From positions 1 through 6,711 of the forward strand of contig DASUFI010000294.1 of assembly GCA_036274635.1 (NCBI GenBank): DNA of 6,711 nucleotides, in the 5' to 3' direction. This stretch comes from DASUFI01 sp036274635. GTDB lineage: Bacteria; Planctomycetota; B15-G4. A program made the position numbers and the translations under genes. Under the pieces are notes generated by a model that had not been told where the DNA came from, did no database searches, and saw only the letters and a program-made list of their open reading frames with translations. Shown one piece after another: positions 4,500 to 6,711 of this stretch (position 1 is the first letter of the stretch; every line of letters starts with the position of its first letter).

Positions 4500-6711
4500 G
4501 CAAGCCCCGCTGGATCGACGCGGGCGTCTTCCAGACCCTCCGCGCCGCCACGCGGGCGCGCAAGCTGGCCGTGGTCACCGGCCCCCGACACGGCGATGCC
4601 GCCATCTCCTCGCGCGCGCAGCTCAAGGCCGCGCTGGGCGACGGCGACCGCGCCGCACTCGCCGACGACGAGCGACTGAAGAGCCATGCCGACCCGGGCC
4701 TCGCCGCGCTCTACGCGCTGCGCCTGCCGGGCTTCGTCACCACGCTGGTGAGCGACGCGGCCGTGGCCTCGGCGCCCGCGGGCGCCGACAAGCCGCGCGT
4801 CTTCGGCCCGCTGACCAAGGGCCTCAACAGCGCCTGGGACAGGAAGGAGCCCTTCGTCGTGCAGCTCTGCGGCTGGGCCGCGGACCCGGCCACGCTGGTG
4901 CTCAGCAACAAGGACAGGAAGCCGCTCACGCAGCCGGACAGCCGCTACCAGAACTTCCTGCGCGCGACCTTCTCGCGCACGGTGGTCTTCTCGGGCTTCG
5001 ACCTCTCGGACCCCGACCTCGTGGAGCTGCTCGAGGACGTGAGCCGCGGCTTCAACGGCCACGTGCCCCCGAACCTCGCGCTCGTGCCGGCCGGCTCCAC
5101 CGAGCCGTCCACGGCCCTGCGCGCCTCGATGCACTACGGCACCACGCTGGTGGAGTACCCGCCGGATCTCGCGCCCGCCGACGTGCTGCACGAGCTGGCC
5201 TCGCTGCTCGAGGAGCTCGAGGTGCCCAAGCCCGCCACGGGCGACCCGCCGCGCGGCTTCACCGAGCTGAAGCCCGCCGTGCGCGAGGCCGTACCCGCGG
5301 CCGACCCGCTGACGCTGGAGCTCTTCGACCGCGGCGACTCGTCCAGCTGGCAGTCCATCAAGGCCGGCGCCGACGCGCCGCGCACCGTGTCCGGCCAGAT
5401 CGCCGAGTTCCTGGTGGGGCCGGTGGAGCCGGGCCAGCTGAAGATCGCGCTGGTGCGCGCACCGCAGGGCGAGGGCAAGACCACGCTGCTGCGCCGCGTC
5501 GCGTGGGACCTCGCCGCCGCCGGCCGGCGCGTCTTCTGGCGCGAGTTCGGCGCAGGCGTGCCCGACCGCTACGTGCCCGAGGACCGCGAGGACGCCGTGG
5601 CCATCTTCGTGGCCGACGACGCGCACGAGCTCGACAACCTGCCCTCGCTGGTGAACTACCTGGCCGCGCACGGCTCGGGCAAGGCGCGCTTCCTGCTGGC
5701 CGCCGAGGCCGGCGAGTGGGAGCGCAGCGGCCTCGACCACCGCATCCGCCGCACGACCACCATCCTGGACGTGGCCCTGGGCGCGCCCGACGAGGCCGAG
5801 TCGCGCGCGCTGGTCGAGGGCCTGCAGAACCGCGGCCGTCTGGGCGCCGGCAAGGCCGTCGACTCCGCCGCCGACGAGCTGCACGCGGGCGACCGCTGCC
5901 TCATGGACCGCATCGCCGGCGCGCGCGGCGCCGAGTCGGTGCAGCAGGCCGTGGCCGCGCGCATCGCCGCGCTGGACGGCAAGCCCGATGGCGAGCTGCT
6001 GCGCCGCGCCTACCTGGCCACGGCCCTCGTGCACCGCTACGGCATGTCGCTGGGCCGCGCGCACCTGGCCACCCTGCTCGAGGTGCCCGAGGCCGAGCTG
6101 GACGCGCGCATCCTCAAGCCGCTGGACATGAGCCTCGTGCCCGCCGGCCCGGCCTCGGTGCGCACGCGGCACCCCGTGGTGGCCGCGGCCGCCTGCAAGC
6201 ACCTCGCGCCCGACGATGCCACGCGCGACACTATCGCCATCGACCTGCTGCGCACGCTGCCGGGGGGCTCCGTCTCGGACGCCACGGTCTTCCACCGCCC
6301 CTCCGAGCTCATCCGCGCCCTGCGCCACGGCCAGGTCGCGCCGCTCACGGTGGACAAGTTCTTCGTGGCGGGCGAGAACGCCGCCGCCAACGACGTGCAC
6401 TACTGGTACGACCGCGGCCGCTTCGACGAGGGCCTGTCGCGCTGGGAGCAGGCGCTGTCGCACTTCGACCGCGCGCTCTGGCGCCAGCCGGGCGCCGCCT
6501 CCGACCGCGAGCACAATGCCGCCGTCCAGGGCCACCGCGCGCGCTGCCTGCAGACGCTGGGCCGCAAGGCCGAGGCGGTGCAGGCGGTCGAGGACGGCCT
6601 GCGCCTCTCGCCGCGCGACGGCGTGCTCGAGCGCCTGGCCGAGAAGCTCGGCGCGCGCCGACGCGACGACCACGGGGGCCCGCGGCGCGGCGGAGCACGC
6701 GGAGGCCCGGG
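4496..6711 (+). CDS. SIR2-like (degenerate) / STAND NTPase / TPR protein, 3' end outside window
   Basis: The frame is open for 738 codons from the ATG at 4496 to the window edge. Residues about 10-220 resemble the SIR2_2-type domain: FVTTLVSDAAV (80-90) aligns with the usual TTN-D motif, FVVQLCGWAADPATLVL (120-136) with the K-L-H-G segment, and TVVFSGFDLSDPDL (162-175) with the characteristic G-x-S/D-x-x-DPDL end. The catalytic Asn and His positions are Leu84 and Cys125, and the glycine-rich NAD motif is replaced by VTGPRHGD (27-34), so NADase activity is doubtful. A linker leads to a STAND-like P-loop NTPase with Walker A APQGEGKTT (322-330), Walker B AIFVADD (369-375), a sensor-like FLLAAEAGEW segment (399-408), and winged-helix-like SVRTRHPVVAAAA (554-566). 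TPR-like helical repeats occupy about 635-715. Family knowledge: such proteins sense phage or stress through the C-terminus, and the NTPase controls the N-terminal effector. The gene diverges from phosphofructokinase and has its own promoter. Codon usage breaks after residue 721, suggesting a possible frameshift. Confidence 0.85.
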   Translation, partial: MSKPRWIDAGVFQTLRAATRARKLAVVTGPRHGDAAISSRAQLKAALGDGDRAALADDERLKSHADPGLAALYALRLPGFVTTLVSDAAVASAPAGADKPRVFGPLTKGLNSAWDRKEPFVVQLCGWAADPATLVLSNKDRKPLTQPDSRYQNFLRATFSRTVVFSGFDLSDPDLVELLEDVSRGFNGHVPPNLALVPAGSTEPSTALRASMHYGTTLVEYPPDLAPADVLHELASLLEELEVPKPATGDPPRGFTELKPAVREAVPAADPLTLELFDRGDSSSWQSIKAGADAPRTVSGQIAEFLVGPVEPGQLKIALVRAPQGEGKTTLLRRVAWDLAAAGRRVFWREFGAGVPDRYVPEDREDAVAIFVADDAHELDNLPSLVNYLAAHGSGKARFLLAAEAGEWERSGLDHRIRRTTTILDVALGAPDEAESRALVEGLQNRGRLGAGKAVDSAADELHAGDRCLMDRIAGARGAESVQQAVAARIAALDGKPDGELLRRAYLATALVHRYGMSLGRAHLATLLEVPEAELDARILKPLDMSLVPAGPASVRTRHPVVAAAACKHLAPDDATRDTIAIDLLRTLPGGSVSDATVFHRPSELIRALRHGQVAPLTVDKFFVAGENAAANDVHYWYDRGRFDEGLSRWEQALSHFDRALWRQPGAASDREHNAAVQGHRARCLQTLGRKAEAVQAVEDGLRLSPRDGVLERLAEKLGARRRDDHGGPRRGGARGGP

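Noticed and set aside
4256..6673. An 805-codon open frame on the minus strand
   Set aside because: It is antisense to the SIR2-like/STAND frame, which shows clear domains. Its translation is Ala/Gly/Arg/Val/His-rich with no family motifs, as expected opposite a gene with almost only G/C-ending codons. It also runs into the phosphofructokinase start.

Overview
This is a very GC-rich bacterial window (roughly three quarters G+C by eye, with almost every codon ending in G or C). It carries five protein-coding genes, two of them cut by the window edges, and no RNA genes. The lineage cannot be fixed from the sequence. The mix of genes (diphosphate-dependent phosphofructokinase, a membrane-anchored SGNH protein with an NSRGFRGPE motif, a SIR2-like/STAND protein) would suit a Planctomycetota- or Myxococcota-like bacterium with a large genome, but that is inference.

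Left part (1-2813, + strand): a tight three-gene run. It holds the C-terminal part of a CBS-domain protein (2-325), a membrane-anchored SGNH/GDSL-type hydrolase (322-1410), and a complete beta-CASP metallo-beta-lactamase-fold RNase-like protein (1407-2813). Both junctions are 4-base GTGA overlaps, so the three are very probably co-transcribed and translationally coupled. A 213-bp gap follows. It contains a GC-rich hairpin (2904-2930) and a striking AT-rich 50-bp imperfect palindrome (2956-3005), which reads as a bidirectional terminator between convergent genes.

Middle part (3027-4289, - strand): a complete diphosphate-dependent 6-phosphofructokinase (GGNDS and PKTIDND signatures). Its start at 4289 is supported by a strong Shine-Dalgarno sequence. 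It points away from the last gene across a 206-bp divergent region holding a good -35/-10 promoter for the rightward gene, with GC palindromes in and around it.

Right part (4496-6711, + strand): an open frame of 738 codons running off the window. It encodes an N-terminal SIR2-like domain, a STAND-type P-loop NTPase and C-terminal TPR-like helices, an architecture typical of prokaryotic immune or signalling NTPases. Its SIR2 domain has lost the usual catalytic Asn and His and the glycine-rich NAD motif, so it is probably a pseudoenzyme or a strongly diverged domain. This is the most interesting item in the window. Codon usage breaks sharply in its last 17 codons, so a frameshift near 6650-6661 should be considered.
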